From: Pieris napi
Lineage: Eukaryota; Arthropoda; Insecta; Lepidoptera; Pieridae
DNA length: 64,000 nucleotides
Assembly: GCF_905475465.1 (NCBI RefSeq)
Contig: NC_062256.1
Span: 3,481,662-3,545,661 of the forward strand
Direction: 5' to 3'
This document shows, piece by piece, positions 36,801 through 47,411 of the stretch. The position numbers were made by a program, and so were the translations under genes. The first letter of the stretch is position 1; the number at the start of each line of letters is the position of its first letter. The notes beneath the pieces were generated by a model. That model saw only the letters and a program-made list of their open reading frames with translations, did not search any database and was not told the DNA's origin.

Positions 36801-39800
36801 AGATGGCGCTGCAGTCGGTACTTTCATACTTTGCTTTACTAATTGCTTGAAATATCATGCAGGACAACGTCTGTCGGGTCCACTAGTCTTTATATATATA
36901 ATTCTTCTGTGAGTGTGTATGTCACTGTCTTCTCTCAAACGACTGGACCGATTTTGATGAAATTTTTTGTGTGTGTTCAAGGGGATCTGGGAATGGTTTA
37001 GATTCACAAATCAGCCCGCCAGATGGCGCTGCAGTCGGTACTTTCATACTTTGCTTTACTAATTGCTTGAAATATCATGCAGGACAACGTCTGTCGGGTT
37101 CACTAGTGTAAATCCCTATATTTGGCAACTTTTCTCTTTTTGCAGAAATCAATTGAAATACAGTCAAGTCAATATGCGAACAGCGAGCAAGTACAAAGTA
37201 CGTATTTTAATATAATATACAAGATATGACTCCATCATGAAATCAAACTAAAATGGAAATAGGCAAGAGATATAGAGAATATCTTTCAGGGAGCTAGTTA
37301 AACGGCGCTGTTTTTTTAAAAGGCTAGGCTGTTAATTGAACGGCTAATTAAGTTAGTTGGCTGCAACAGATATACTGCATCACAACATAACAAAAACGGG
37401 TAAAAGAAAACAGGTATCACCACTAACAAGATGTGGAAGACGATACATTAATAGGAGGAAACGATTGGTTGGAAATGCGGAGAATAGAAACGCCTGAAGG
37501 AGACCTGAGGAAATCTTTAAATACTAAAATCCTAAATATTGGCATTTTTCGTTTAGAAATATCTAAAAATATATATAAATAATGGATAAAATAAAAGGCT
37601 TTTTAACTATTTTTTTATATACGTATAACATATAACGCGTCCGCTAGAAAAGTTCGTCCGCCGCAAAATTCGTGAATTCTTTGCAAATATGACAGCAACC
37701 AATTTATTCATCATTATTTGTTTTTTCAGTTTCAGAAAAGCCTATAGAAACACCTCAGGAACAACCAGCCATCGAAGTAACTGCGTCGGAAGATGTGAAG
37801 CAGATAGAAGTGATACCGGAACCCGATATAGAAATTCAGAATATCATAGATAAGAGAAGATTAGAAGCTGAGAACAAAACAAAAGATGTTAGATACACTT
37901 ATTCTTTTATAGATTTTTTAAAGTGAATATCAAAATGTCGAAATAATAATATATTATTAAATCTTTTTAGGAAATAATGAAAGAAAGACTTAGCCAAGAG
38001 CTCCGATTCGCGGCGGAGAGGTTATCACCTAAATTAGGTTTTGACGAAAGACCTAAAATGCCAGAGGACAGACCATTTATGGGCTTTTCTCCACTACCTC
38101 AAACGACGCCTTTGGAAATGGGCGTACCTCCAGTATTATCGCTGCCAACGGGAGTTCCTCCAAAACCGAGCATGCCTCAAGACTCAACGATGGCGGGCCC
38201 CGCATTTGGAGAAACGGTTAAACCGGGAAAAGCTTGGAAGAAATTAGAAGATGCTAATTTAGAACAAATGCTATCAGAAACAATGGCTGCACAAGCGGAA
38301 GTAATTAAAGGAAACGCGATTGGGTAAGTGTTTTGTTATATAATAAATAATACCTAATTATGTAATATTTATGTAACAAAGTTCCAGTAAGTACAATTCA
38401 AGACTATTTTATTATTTATTTAACAAAACGCTTTTATTATCATAGACATGAATACAAATACAATTATTTCATTTTACCTTATTACTACTAAGATTATTAC
38501 AGAATTTCATTAATTGTAATAGAATTATTACTATCATTGTTGTCGTTATTATATGTTTTTGTTATTAATGGCTTCGAATCTCTTCGGATCAACCGTGGTA
38601 GGGACAAGAAAAAGATGGCACGTAACCGAAAAACGTGACGATTTGCTACAAAATTTCTCCCATACGTCGATAAAAAATTCATTCTAACGCCGATAAAGAA
38701 GTTTGACTTCAAAAAGCAACATGGCGCGTAACCGAAAAACGTGACGATTTGCTACAAAATTTCTCCCATACGTCGATAAAGAACTTTCATTCCAACACCG
38801 ATAAAGAAGTTTGACTTCAAAAAGCAACATGGCGCGTAACGGAAAAATGTGACGCGTAACGAAAAAATGTTACACTAAATTTTTTTCCAACCCCGATAAA
38901 GAAGTTTCACTTCAATTAATTGAATCTTTTTTGCGTTGCATTTCGCAATAATTAATGAAATGTTAACCTCATACTATTTATCAAATTTTTTATTCATTAA
39001 AAATTGATTTGACGGTGAATATTAATTTAAATGGGTTTTGTGTGAAAATGAATATTATAATTTATCTAGAATAGTTATACTAATTAATCCAGGGGCTTGA
39101 GATAAAAATAATTTTTCAACAAGCGCAAGTCACTAACGCTTAACGAATTTGTATGGGGATGACATTCGCTCACTATTTGTCACGTGATCATACAAATTCG
39201 TTTGGCTTTAGTGGGTCACGCCTGTTGCAAAGAGAATTTGTCTCAAGCCCCTGGTGAAGCAAGCATATAGCAGAGAAAATATTATGTTAAATTCATGGGT
39301 TGCTTATTTTTATTTATTGTTTTTTTTACTAGGTATACCTTAAAAAGTTAGTCTAATCGAACCGTTTTAATCACTCATTTGCCTTCTTTTTATTACAGAT
39401 AAACATTATTTGACAAAGAGACGAAAGAATACCTAATAGAATATTCATTATATTATTTTCATAATATGAAAAAATGTACTAGGTTAAATATTTTTTTTAA
39501 TCCATAGAGTAAACTTCATGAAGTACGAAAAACCACCACCACAATTGGACCACCTTCAGCACTCGGAGGTGTATAAAGCCATCCATGAGATGGACCAGAA
39601 GCCCTTAAAGAAGGTAGAGATGTTGAAGCCGGCTATTGCAGCATCTGATTATGTTGAGGTAGGCACTGGTATTTGTTTGTTTTTTGTCTTCAAAAAATTT
39701 TTTTTTTGTTCGTACTTTAGTACTATCAGTATAGGAACTATAATAATTATTAAGTTATAGCCATTAAGTGTACTCTTTAAACAAAATATTATATTGTCGT

Positions 39801-40178
39801 TATACAAGTCGAATTGTGGCTTTTATGGGGGAAGTTAAGACTTAAAAAAACAACACCTGCGCATCTCGATTGAACTTTGCTAGGCGTAAACTTTACTATA
39901 TCATTTATATTATATCGTTATTAATTACATCATTAACCTAATAATACAGTTCGATAATGATTGATAAAATGTTGAGTATGTCCCCAGTGAATGGAAACAT
40001 TTAATATTTTAAGTCGCTGGGAATTTAACCCCGAAGGAGGTTATAAGCCACAGTCACTGACATGACAAACTAATTAATAATAAAATAAACAAGTGATTAA
40101 AAATGGAAATTTTTGCAGAGGCTGCGTTCCGTCTCACCAACACCCGCCAAAACTTTAATCGAATATTGTGAAGTTTGA
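21841..40178 (+). CDS. Large repetitive scaffold-like protein, 11 exons, unidentified
   Basis: Exons: 21841-21857, 22922-28505, 32090-32365, 33993-34026, 35202-35303, 36153-36292, 37146-37197, 37730-37887, 37971-38323, 39508-39658, 40119-40178. Phases agree throughout, giving about 2308 residues. The start is the least certain part: ATG in good context, six codons, then a GTAGGT donor of the right phase for the long exon. Seen in order: a basic N-terminal third; an Arg/Ser run near residue 338; about 20 copies of a ~37-residue repeat around (P)xK(S/A)VAE (residues ~596-1300); charged regions; a Pro/Thr-rich stretch near 1840; a probable coiled coil encoded by 36153-36292; a Pro/Met-rich segment; and a C-terminus with HSEVYKAIHEMDQKP and SPTPAKTL. 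No signal peptide or membrane segment is seen. The SEVYK motif and giant repetitive design recall Z-disc and other muscle scaffolds, but I cannot name the family. Confidence 0.72.
22026..22212 (+). mobile_element. SINE family C, headless copy
   Basis: Matches the body of the fuller element at 52793-53052: shared blocks include 'gcatttggtgttgtgctt', 'tcttgggtgtttaaatatgt' and 'catgggactcggtcaatt', ending in poly(A). The tRNA-like head is missing. It lies in intron 1 of the repeat-protein gene. Confidence 0.75.
28629..28875. mobile_element. MITE family 1, complete copy with TTA duplication
   Basis: A 247-bp near-palindrome beginning CTGCCCTGCGATTCTGTAAC and ending in its reverse complement, flanked on both sides by TTA. 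A 3-bp TTA target duplication is the mark of PIF/Harbinger-type (Tourist-like) MITEs. It lies about 120 bp after the donor of the 5.6-kb exon. Confidence 0.85.
29459..29570 (-). mobile_element. non-LTR 3' fragment, minus sense
   Basis: Part of the dispersed non-LTR tail family, recognised by 'ccagaaggctcgcaag' and 'aaggaccctaagtcgaattg' on the plus strand. It is truncated at both ends and has no intact frame. Confidence 0.55.
29826..30178. repeat. dispersed ~350-bp AT-rich element, copy 2
   Basis: Shares with 18036-18405 the left block 'gtgtacgcgcgtaagaag' with 'cttctttggc' and the right block 'gcgcgcatcgtaaaattt' and 'acgcgcctaaagaagtataacttc'. Confidence 0.5.
30395..31590 (-). mobile_element. 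5'-truncated non-LTR retrotransposon (RT fragment)
   Basis: A minus-strand open frame from about 31590 to a stop at 30650 begins inside the reverse transcriptase palm. It carries GVPQGSILGPFLF and FADDTSLLF (the catalytic Asp pair is intact), then FLGITIDSKLQWGPHI and a C-terminal block with YNKLPSEIRELSL. The roughly 250 bp beyond the stop are the 3' UTR, part of which recurs near 11855-11945. Everything upstream of the RT palm is lost. The order of motifs fits the jockey/CR1 group; the exact clade is not decided. It sits in intron 2 of the repeat-protein gene, antisense. Confidence 0.85.
31743..31955 (+). mobile_element. non-LTR 3' fragment, plus sense
   Basis: Another diverged member of the non-LTR tail family ('gcgcacctccactatgtgga', 'gtgtccatgggcggtggtat'). 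It lies about 140 bp upstream of the exon at 32090. Confidence 0.55.
32381..32515. mobile_element. MITE family 1, half copy beside a splice donor
   Basis: The left half of the CTGCCCTGCGATTCTG element starts about 15 nt after the donor of the exon that ends at 32365 and stops after 'caagctccc'. The right arm is missing. Confidence 0.7.
32516..33992. other. intron 3 of the repeat-protein gene
   Basis: An AT-rich intron with no exon, RNA gene or transposon that I recognise. It ends at the acceptor of a 34-bp microexon (33993-34026) encoding EYTTEETHKTP and one base of the next codon. Confidence 0.45.
34995..35072 (+). repeat. short dispersed repeat ('ctcgctgtattgcgatact')
   Basis: A short segment recurring at about 9530-9600 and 11640-11710 (inverted) and 35730-35815. 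Common parts are 'tcgctgtattgcgatact' and 'gaaagcaccagctctggg'. It is probably a SINE or retroelement fragment. Confidence 0.45.
35730..36000. repeat. dispersed repeat fragment with GC-richer insert
   Basis: Begins with the 'tcgctgtattgcgatact' repeat and continues into a GC-richer block unlike the surrounding intron. Open frames cross it on both strands, but none resembles a protein family. Confidence 0.3.
36662..37106 (+). mobile_element. two head-to-tail Helitron-like elements
   Basis: Copy 1 (36662-36886) and copy 2 (36887-37106) are nearly identical and directly abutting. Each begins TCTTTATATATAT, has a small hairpin (GACA, loop, TGTC) near the 3' end, and ends CTAG. The pair lies between A on the left and T on the right. 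These are the structural marks of non-autonomous Helitrons, and tandem arrays fit rolling-circle transposition. They sit in the intron just before exon 37146-37197. Confidence 0.75.
37289..37371. mobile_element. MITE family 2, single arm
   Basis: Matches the right arm of the element at 20780-21272 ('gctagttaaacggcgctgtt', 'gaacggctaattaag', 'tggctgcaaca'). The remainder is absent. Confidence 0.65.
38612..38910. repeat. ~115-bp tandem repeat, two full and one partial copy
   Basis: Units contain 'ggcgcgtaaccgaaaaacgt', 'gatttgctacaaaatttctc' and 'cgataaagaagtttgacttc'. One more unit lies at about 57540-57655, so the block belongs to a dispersed family that was locally amplified. Confidence 0.7.
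39089..39254. mobile_element. 166-bp palindromic MITE
   Basis: Both ends read CCAGGGGCTTGAGA in inverted orientation. The arms stay complementary, with mismatches, through 'aacgaatttgtatg' to a short central loop. No obvious target duplication is seen. It lies in the intron between exons ending 38323 and starting 39508. Confidence 0.75.
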
Positions 40179-40231
40179 TATTAATTTAGATATTTGTGGT
40201 ATATTTCGAATGTATTTTTGTATACCTATTT

Positions 40232-40237
40232 AATAAA
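40232..40237 (+). terminator. polyadenylation signal of the repeat-protein gene
   Basis: AATAAA lies 54 bases after the TGA stop at 40176-40178, followed by a T-rich stretch. Confidence 0.5.
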
Positions 40238-40259
40238 TTATTTGTTTAAAAACTGTTTT

Positions 40260-41025
40260 TTATTCAGAGGTAAAAAATAGATCTGCAGAAACGTCCAAAG
40301 AATATATAGAAACGATATGAATGTCTATGTTCTTGTATAAGAATTTTAATAGAAATATTTACGTCATAACTATGATTTACATATAAATAACGCAAACAAC
40401 GACTTAATAAAAAGTTTTTGTTTTTATTATTAAAATACGATTATGAAAATACGATCTTTAAACATATATTAATAAATAATTTATATGCTTTGGCATTGGA
40501 ATAGTTTATGGAAAAAAAGTATTTACTAGATGATATAATGGCGGCTGACAGCTGCCACCTTCTAGGCCATCTTCAAAAATTGTATATATTCTTTGGTCAG
40601 TCTACTTAATGCCAAAAATGTCAAGTTGAAACATGGAAAAAGAGATTAGAAATGCCATAAAAGCTTACAAACACTATTAAATTGCATTTAAAATGTATAA
40701 TTCTGAAAGGCTATGTAGACATACAATCACTATCTCGATACGCAAAACGGGAGGAATTTTTAGAGTTTTATTGTGGAAAACGCTATTTTGATTTTTGAAT
40801 TGTTGAGTGAGCTTTCGTTGAGGAGAGTTGGCAACACTGGTTAATGTCAAAACTTGAAATGTAAACAAGGATCAAGAGTACAAAATATGTGTTTTGAGTT
40901 TTCCTTGGTGATTTTACTAGAAGTGTAATAATTAATTGTTAGTGAGGAAATTGAAAAACATTGATTTAAATACGTTAAAATCACTATCATATACCAATAA
41001 TTAGCTATTTCCTACAAAATTCACA
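40260..41025. other. spacer between the repeat-protein gene and Ccs
   Basis: An AT-rich spacer of about 770 bp that must carry the Ccs promoter and 5' UTR. I cannot pick a clear core promoter element, and no transposon is recognised. Confidence 0.4.
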
Positions 41026-44000
41026 ATGCTAACTTCAAAAGTAAGTACAATTTAATCGATATAAAATCATATCTTAATTCACAAGAGCAGGTATTTATCA
41101 TTTACGTAATTTATGTTTTTAATTGACCTTCAAGAATGACGCTGCAATAATTTAGAATACCTACTTACCCATATTATAAGTTGAAGGTTAAAAAACAATT
41201 GATTAAATTTAATAATAAAATCTTTGCCTGAATTAAAATATTTATTTCAAAATATTATAACCATGGCCTTTTCACCATTCCATACCTTTTTTCAACCTTT
41301 TCATTTTTAATAACTATATATATATATATTTTTATCTGAGTAGATAGGTTAAATTGTTTTAATCAAAGCGTTTCAACCTATTTTATTTACTGAAGCTTGT
41401 AACCAGACAAAGTATTCTTAAAAAACTTTTCCTTTAAGCAAATATTGTTTAAATTAGGTTTATGATTCATAAACATATGTAAGGTGCATTTAATACATTT
41501 CAGCTGGAAGTGCTGTTAGAGTTAGGACCAAAACCCGATGAAAAAGCTATAGAAAAAACTTTAAAAGAGCTGAAATCACTAGATGGTGTGCAAGAGGTAA
41601 GCAATCTTAAAAGCTTTAAAGAACACAATACATTTTCACACAAAAAAATCACTTAAAGAAGGCAAAATGTCATTTTGTTTAATTTGATTTTCACACCGAC
41701 TAAATTATTCTAATTGTATATAAAAGAACATCACAAGTTTATTATTTGTTAAAGATTAATACACTGTACCTTAATTACCGGCTCTGCTACTAAGCTGGTA
41801 GATGCTGTCTTTGTTAAGCAGCATCCAGTAAAAAATTACACATGCTGTTGTATATTGTAATTTGACCCGAGACAACATGTGCCCAAAGCATGTTCTGTGG
41901 TACAGACATTTTAAATCATGAAATATAATTTTCAGGCCATTTTCAAAGATGGTGCCGTTATGGTAGAGACTGTGTTACCAAGTGCAATTATAGTTGATAT
42001 TGTATCTAAGACATATGGAAAACGGGCTGTTTTACAGGGCTTTGGGGGTAAGTTTGGAATCAGTTATTAAATTTTGTGATACCGACACAAGTTTTTACTA
42101 TTTCTATACATATAAAAATCATGTTGTTTGTGGGCACACTTCTTTGAAACAGCTTGACTAATTTTTATAGAACTTTTTTTGTATTTACCGATTCTTACAC
42201 CCTTCAAAACTTTCAGAAACTCAGTCTGCTGTGGCTATGGTATCAAATCAATGTGGTGGTACCAAAGTGATGGGTGTAGTAAGGTTTCAACAGACGGATC
42301 AGGGACCCCTGGTTGCTGATGGTAGTATTGATGGTCTTTCACCTGGACAGCATGGTCTTCATGTTCATGATATGGGAGATATCAGTGAGGTATATACCAA
42401 ACTAGTAAAGTCCCGTGATCCCAAATGGGGCATGATATTGCTACATCAATTGCATTGATTATTTCTCATTAAAACTAAATTTGGTGAACCACTATGTCTG
42501 TGGTAGGCTTGTAAAAAGAAAAGTGTGTACGTACAAAGTACACTTGTCAGAAGAAACTTCTTTGGCAAAATAATTTTAAGTCTTGTTCATATTTAAACAA
42601 ATCTTTCATATTTAAAACCTTCGATTTCTGAGATTTAGAGGGAGGGAAAAAGGAAGATATGTTAGGAATTTAATGAATTTAATTGTCATTAAAATATTAA
42701 AAGTGTCGAAAATTAATTTCTTCGGTACTTAAAACACGTGGCATTTTAATTTACAATTCGTCATTTGAGATTTCAATAAATTATTTTGCATAAAATATAA
42801 AATACAAAGATTTCATAAATTCTCTTTACGAAATTTTAATTCTAAAAATAGAATTTCTATAAAGTAATTCTCCCTTCTCACTCTCTATCAATCGGTCTGA
42901 ATCGTTCTCTCCCTTTTCTTCGACAAAAACGCTGCACATCTTCGTGACATTTCATCCGTAATAAATTTTGCTCTCATGCGCCAAAAGTTTTACTTCAATA
43001 ATTCAATTTATTATTAAAATGTATTTGATTTACAGGGTTGCCAATCAATCGGGGTTCATTTTAATCCCCACAAATCGAGTCATGGGAGTCCTTTAGACCC
43101 TCCGGATAGACGACATGCTGGTGATCTAGGGAATATAGTAGCCGATGAGAATGGCCGGGCAACTTTTAGGATATTGGATAACGTATTAAAGGTAAGAACT
43201 AATCATCATTTCATGAAAGAAATTCTTCAATTAATAACTCGAAGCAAGGTATGTAAACAAAGCAGCTTTGTTAAGAATAATATTATATTTTACTAGCTGA
43301 TCCGGCAAACGTCGTTTTGCCACAAAAAAAAAATAGGGTTCGATCGTAGAGGGGTGAAAATTAGGGGTTGTATGTATTTTTTAATGCTGTATCATAAAAA
43401 AATTAAAAATTTATCTAAAAATTAAAAAAAAAATAGGGGTGGACTACCCTTAACATTTAGGGGGATGAAAAATAGATTTTGTCCGATTCTCAGTTATACC
43501 CAATATGCACACAAAATTTCATGAGAATCGGTCAAGCCGTTTCGGAGGAGTTTAACCACAAACACCGCGACACGAGAATTTTATATATTAGATTTGAATT
43601 ATTGCAGGTATGGGATATAGTGGGTAGATCGATAGCTGTGACGTCACAACCTGATGACTTGGGGCGTGGTTCAAGTCCGCTGTCAAAAGAGAACGGAAAC
43701 AGTGGGGAACCGTAAGTTTAATTACTATATTTTATAAATAGGAAATTTTCAGCAGCTCTCCGTGTATTTAATTAAACGGAAGGACAAACATACACAGAAA
43801 CCATAAACACAAATGGATGCGTTCGAACGTACACTATCTAATTGATTTGTACGTATTATTTCCCATTTCAGAATAGCCTGTGGAATTATCGCGCGTTCAG
43901 CGGGAATATTCCAGAATCCAAAAAGGATATGCGCATGCGACGGTGTAGTAGTATGGGACGAGAGAGATAGACCACTCGCGAGAAAGGGAAGGCGATGTTG

Positions 44001-44046
44001 TGAGAATCACGAGAATAAAGAAAAAAAACAGTGCTGTAAAGTATAA
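41026..44046 (+). CDS. Ccs: Copper chaperone for superoxide dismutase, 7 exons
   Basis: Exons: 41026-41040, 41504-41596, 41936-42047, 42217-42389, 43036-43191, 43608-43711, 43872-44046. The product is 275 residues, the usual CCS length. CCS loads copper into SOD1 and oxidises its disulfide. Domain I (about 1-75) has the HMA-like fold order, but LGPKPD (12-17) stands where MTCxxC is expected. Domain II is SOD1-like: HGLHVHDMGD, GVHFNPH, HGSPLDPPDRRHAGDLGN and DDLGRG. The zinc ligands are kept and the fourth copper His is absent, as in other CCS proteins. Domain III keeps the essential CxC (Cys238, Cys240; ICACDG), followed by WDERDRP. The tail has two extra Cys pairs (260-261 and 272-273). Intron 5 holds a Helitron that ends 15 nt before exon 6. 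The start ATG is the only one upstream in frame with a good donor. Confidence 0.93.
42515..42995. repeat. dispersed AT-rich element, copy 3
   Basis: In Ccs intron 4. The left block is 'aaaagtgtgtacgtacaaag' with 'gaaacttctttggc'; the right block is 'catccgtaataaattt' with 'atgcgccaaaagttttacttc'. The left part also matches 57325-57480. Confidence 0.5.
43293..43592 (-). mobile_element. Helitron-like element (300 bp) in Ccs intron 5
   Basis: On the minus strand it begins TCTAATATATAAAATTCTCG at 43592 and ends CTAG at 43293. A GGCAAA/TTTGCC hairpin lies about 7 nt before the end, and the insertion is between A and T. A second copy, opposite in orientation, is at 55315-55616. There is no coding capacity. 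Confidence 0.82.
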
Positions 44047-44976
44047 TAATTTATGACGCATTAACAATAATAGTCAGTGATAAAGGCGTCAGTCAATATA
44101 AGATAATACTGTCCTTGCTTTACGCGGTATATAGAACTTCGGTAAATTTGTCGAGTCACCTTAAAACAGCTCCAAATTTTTTTATATCGTTCTTTACGAT
44201 TTGTATGTAGTACCCCAAGTAATGGGGGGCGCATGGCTTTGGACCCCTTAAAAAAATTAAAAAAACTGTTAATACTACATGCATGATGTAAAATGTAAAT
44301 GATATTGTCTCAATTCCCAGTGAATTACATTAGGTTAGGTTTTTTTATATTTATTTAATATTTTAAGTGACGTTTTTGATCAGGCTGGGTTAAAGCCAAA
44401 ATTCGTTTCACAAATCAAATGTTTTGTCCTTATCACTCTCATGTATTGAAATGTGACAAAACATTCTTACGTTATTATATTTTGTGAAAAAGAGCGTGAT
44501 AAAGCTTTAATTATACCAAATTAGTTTTTGTTGTATCTTTTGGGAAATAAAGGTAGTTTTTTTATGTTATTTTTCTTTTTATTTCTAACGTGGTGTAAAA
44601 ATTATAGGTCCAATGTGACGTGGACCACTAAACTTTTTGACTAAAAACTTCACAAAATATTGCGGGTAGTAACAGAAAAAAAGGGTTATGTATTTCGCCG
44701 TAAAGTGATAGAACCTAACGATATGGTTATTCTACGTTAATCACCTCTACCTTAATTTATTATTAAATATTTTTAACTTTTAAAGTGGGTAGAAACAAAA
44801 AACATGATTTAGTGTTTCTGCGTAACGTGAAATTATAGTCGAGCGATTTAATTTCTTTATATTTATTATTATCTACATAAAATAACTATAATAATAGTTA
44901 TGAGACTGAAGCGAAAGGCGTAAAACGAAACGTTGCGTTCGATTGTCTATGGTCAAACGGACGTCATGTTGTAGGT
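44047..44976. other. Ccs 3' flank, no gene seen
   Basis: An AT-rich intergenic stretch between the Ccs stop and the TAA that flanks the THAP-carrying transposon. Nothing is recognised with confidence. Confidence 0.4.
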
Positions 44977-45274
44977 TAAGACTGGGTTCACACGGCATTG
45001 TCCTGCACGTTTTTTTGCAGTATACGTCGTAACGAATAAATAGTGGCACATGTATTGTACATAGACCCATTCAGACGGCGTTTGTACTGCAAAATATCGT
45101 ACACCGTTTATACGTACAAACTTTGAGTATTAAGCCAGAAAGGAGTCGCCTTTACGCGCGTCCCCCTCTGTCAAAGTACGAACCCGCTGGACATACGCGT
45201 TATATAAAACTGTTTCTCGACCCTTCCGCTCCATTCCGGTATGACGCTTGTTAGTGTAAAGAGCTCCGACAAAA

Positions 45275-46132
45275 ATGACTGGATGCAGTGTATTCGGCTG
45301 TAAAAAAAGGTCTGACACATCGAGTGTACAAAAAGACAACGTGACATTTCATCTGTAATGTATTTTCTTAAGTAATATTATCGTATATTATAAGAATACG
45401 TGAAAATCAAATAAATATTCATTGCCGAGTAATGCCGAGTCAATGTTGCCAGTTTATTGCAAAGTTCCGCACTACGACGTTTTTTGTGGCTTAATTTTTT
45501 TATTTGCATATTTTTTTTACTAACATGCGATGGTACTTACATAGCGATCATATTGTTCAATGACTTAAGTAAATATGCTTTACTATTGATTAGTTGTCCT
45601 GTTCGTGGATTCGCTCACAAGTACTTTGAAGGTTTACCCGACACTTCAAATTTTCTTATTATACTAATGTCTTTAATTAATGAAGAAAGGACGTGAAAAA
45701 TTATAAAAATTTATCACATGAATTTATCCTAATAATGGTTATTTTCCTAAGTTGGTAGTTAGCCACACCAACGCCGGTTTACGTCATTTTAGAGAGGGGA
45801 CACATACTATTTTTTTATCGATGAATTATTGAACGAATGAACAATATAATGTAATTATGGATACATTTTTTTAGTTTGAAATAAAACAGTTTTATTTTTA
45901 TTATAGATTTCCAAAAGACCCTATCCGTCGACAACAATGGATAAAAGCTTGTGAAAATCACAGAACATGGCTACCCAAACGTACAAGTAAAGTTTGCTCC
46001 GATCATTTTGATACGTCATGTTTCTTGTTGCTGGCTAACAACAAAAGAAAATTAAAGGAATCAGCAACACCTACTTTGAATAATAATCCTATTAATAAAT
46101 TTTATCGACATTCCTTATCGACATGGTGGTAG
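45275..46132 (+). CDS. Transposon-borne THAP-domain protein, two exons
   Basis: Exons 45275-45354 and 45907-46132 (a CT|GTAATG donor and a TATTATAG acceptor) give about 101 residues. The THAP zinc module is visible: MTGCSVFGC (C-x4-C), then TFHLFPKDP, QWIKAC, WLP and KVCSDHFDTSCF (C-x2-H). THAP modules bind DNA and occur in both transposases and host regulators. This one lies between the terminal repeats of a DNA transposon and ends soon after the domain, so it is probably the DNA-binding part of a transposon protein. No catalytic domain follows before the stop TAG. Confidence 0.78.
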
Positions 46133-46539
46133 CTCTAATTATCTCGGGATTGTTGCGTATGTGTGCTGTACATGTAACGTGTAAAGATACGATTTTTTTA
46201 AATGTGTGCGTTGCGGTTACTCTTGTGTAAGCAAATTAGGTTTGTGTGCGTGTGTACAAACATTGTGCAATTTGTTTCTGTAGTAAAATTTTGTCTGTGT
46301 GAGTGCCTCGTCCCCCGCCGATGTTTTGGCAGAAAAATTAATTAGCATCGTTCGAGTGATGGCGTCTCCTTTCTGGCTTAATACTCAAAGCGTACAAACG
46401 AATACTCAACGGACTTGTCAAGCAAATCGAATGAACTTTAACGTAAATTCGGTTTAAAGGGGCACATAATATAGCTCTGTCTCGTTTTCTCTCACTGTGA
46501 CAACTGTTTGAGAATGCGGTTATTCGTATTTTACCCAAA

Positions 46540-47411
46540 GGTCGATTTACATTAAACGAGCGAATGCTCATTCTATCCCCACTACATCAAATTCTTCTAG
46601 TGTAAACAAGCGTAGAGCATTCTTTCGTTGTTCTTAGTGCGTTCGCAAAGATTCTATAGAATATTCTAAGAATGCTCGTTCGCTTGATGTAAACGGCGCA
46701 AGAGCGCGCGAACAGTTGCTTAGAGCGTTCTAGCGTGTTCGGACGTGCTCGCGCCACTGAGCGGTCTTTTCAAAGCGTTCTTGTGTTCTAGCGATTGTTT
46801 ACGTATCTTATCGATTAAATTATGGATTGGTCTCAAGAAAAATGTTTATTAATGATAGAAGCCAAAAATCGCAAAGTCACTGCTAGTTTGTCATATGCAG
46901 GAATCGAGTCTCTAAAATTCGTACTTGATTTTCGAATTGTTTCGATGGTCAGAGATAGTAAATGATCAAAATCCTCCGGCGCCATTCTACAAACGTTTTG
47001 GAATTGTCCACTTTCTTCTTGTTTTCGCATATCCGTCATTGTTTCACCTACATTATCCAGTGTCCTTCGATGCATTAAATTTGTAACCCACCAACGTCTC
47101 TTCCTTCTTTTATTTTTGAGTTTTCGCGACAAAAATGCAAATGCAGCACTTGCAATAGTGATATCGCTGTCAGAGTCAGACATAACGAAGCACTACCAAT
47201 ACTAACCACAGAATTGACACGAATGAGCAAAGAACATTCGATCTAGCTTTTGTTTACACTAAAAGATTACGAAAGAATGCTCTTGTTCTAGCTCTAGCTC
47301 TATGTTCATTTGATGTAAATCGATACCTCTAGCTTTCGTTTACACTAAAAGATTACGAAAGAATGCTCTTGTTCTAGCTCTAGCTCTATGTTCGTTTGAT
47401 GTAAATCGACC
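46540..47411 (-). mobile_element. nested Harbinger derivative with transposase fragment
   Basis: The ends are inverted repeats GGTCGATTTACAT(T/C)AAACGA. The minus-strand frame 47183-46833 encodes a 116-residue N-terminal Harbinger transposase piece: KRRKRRWWV near residue 30, then FQNVCRMAPEDFDHLL and the KLAVTLRFLAS block. The frame then stops. The DDE catalytic part is missing. About 80 bp next to the right end is duplicated in tandem (around 47249-47400). Confidence 0.78.
46833..47183 (-). pseudogene. Truncated Harbinger (HARBI1-like) transposase
   Basis: Starts MSDSDSDITIASAAFAFLSR, has the basic RWWV motif and the F.N..RM..E.FD.LL pattern of PIF/Harbinger transposases, and ends after IINKHFS. 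Full-length relatives are about three times longer. It is the internal remnant of the nested element, not a host gene. Confidence 0.72.
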
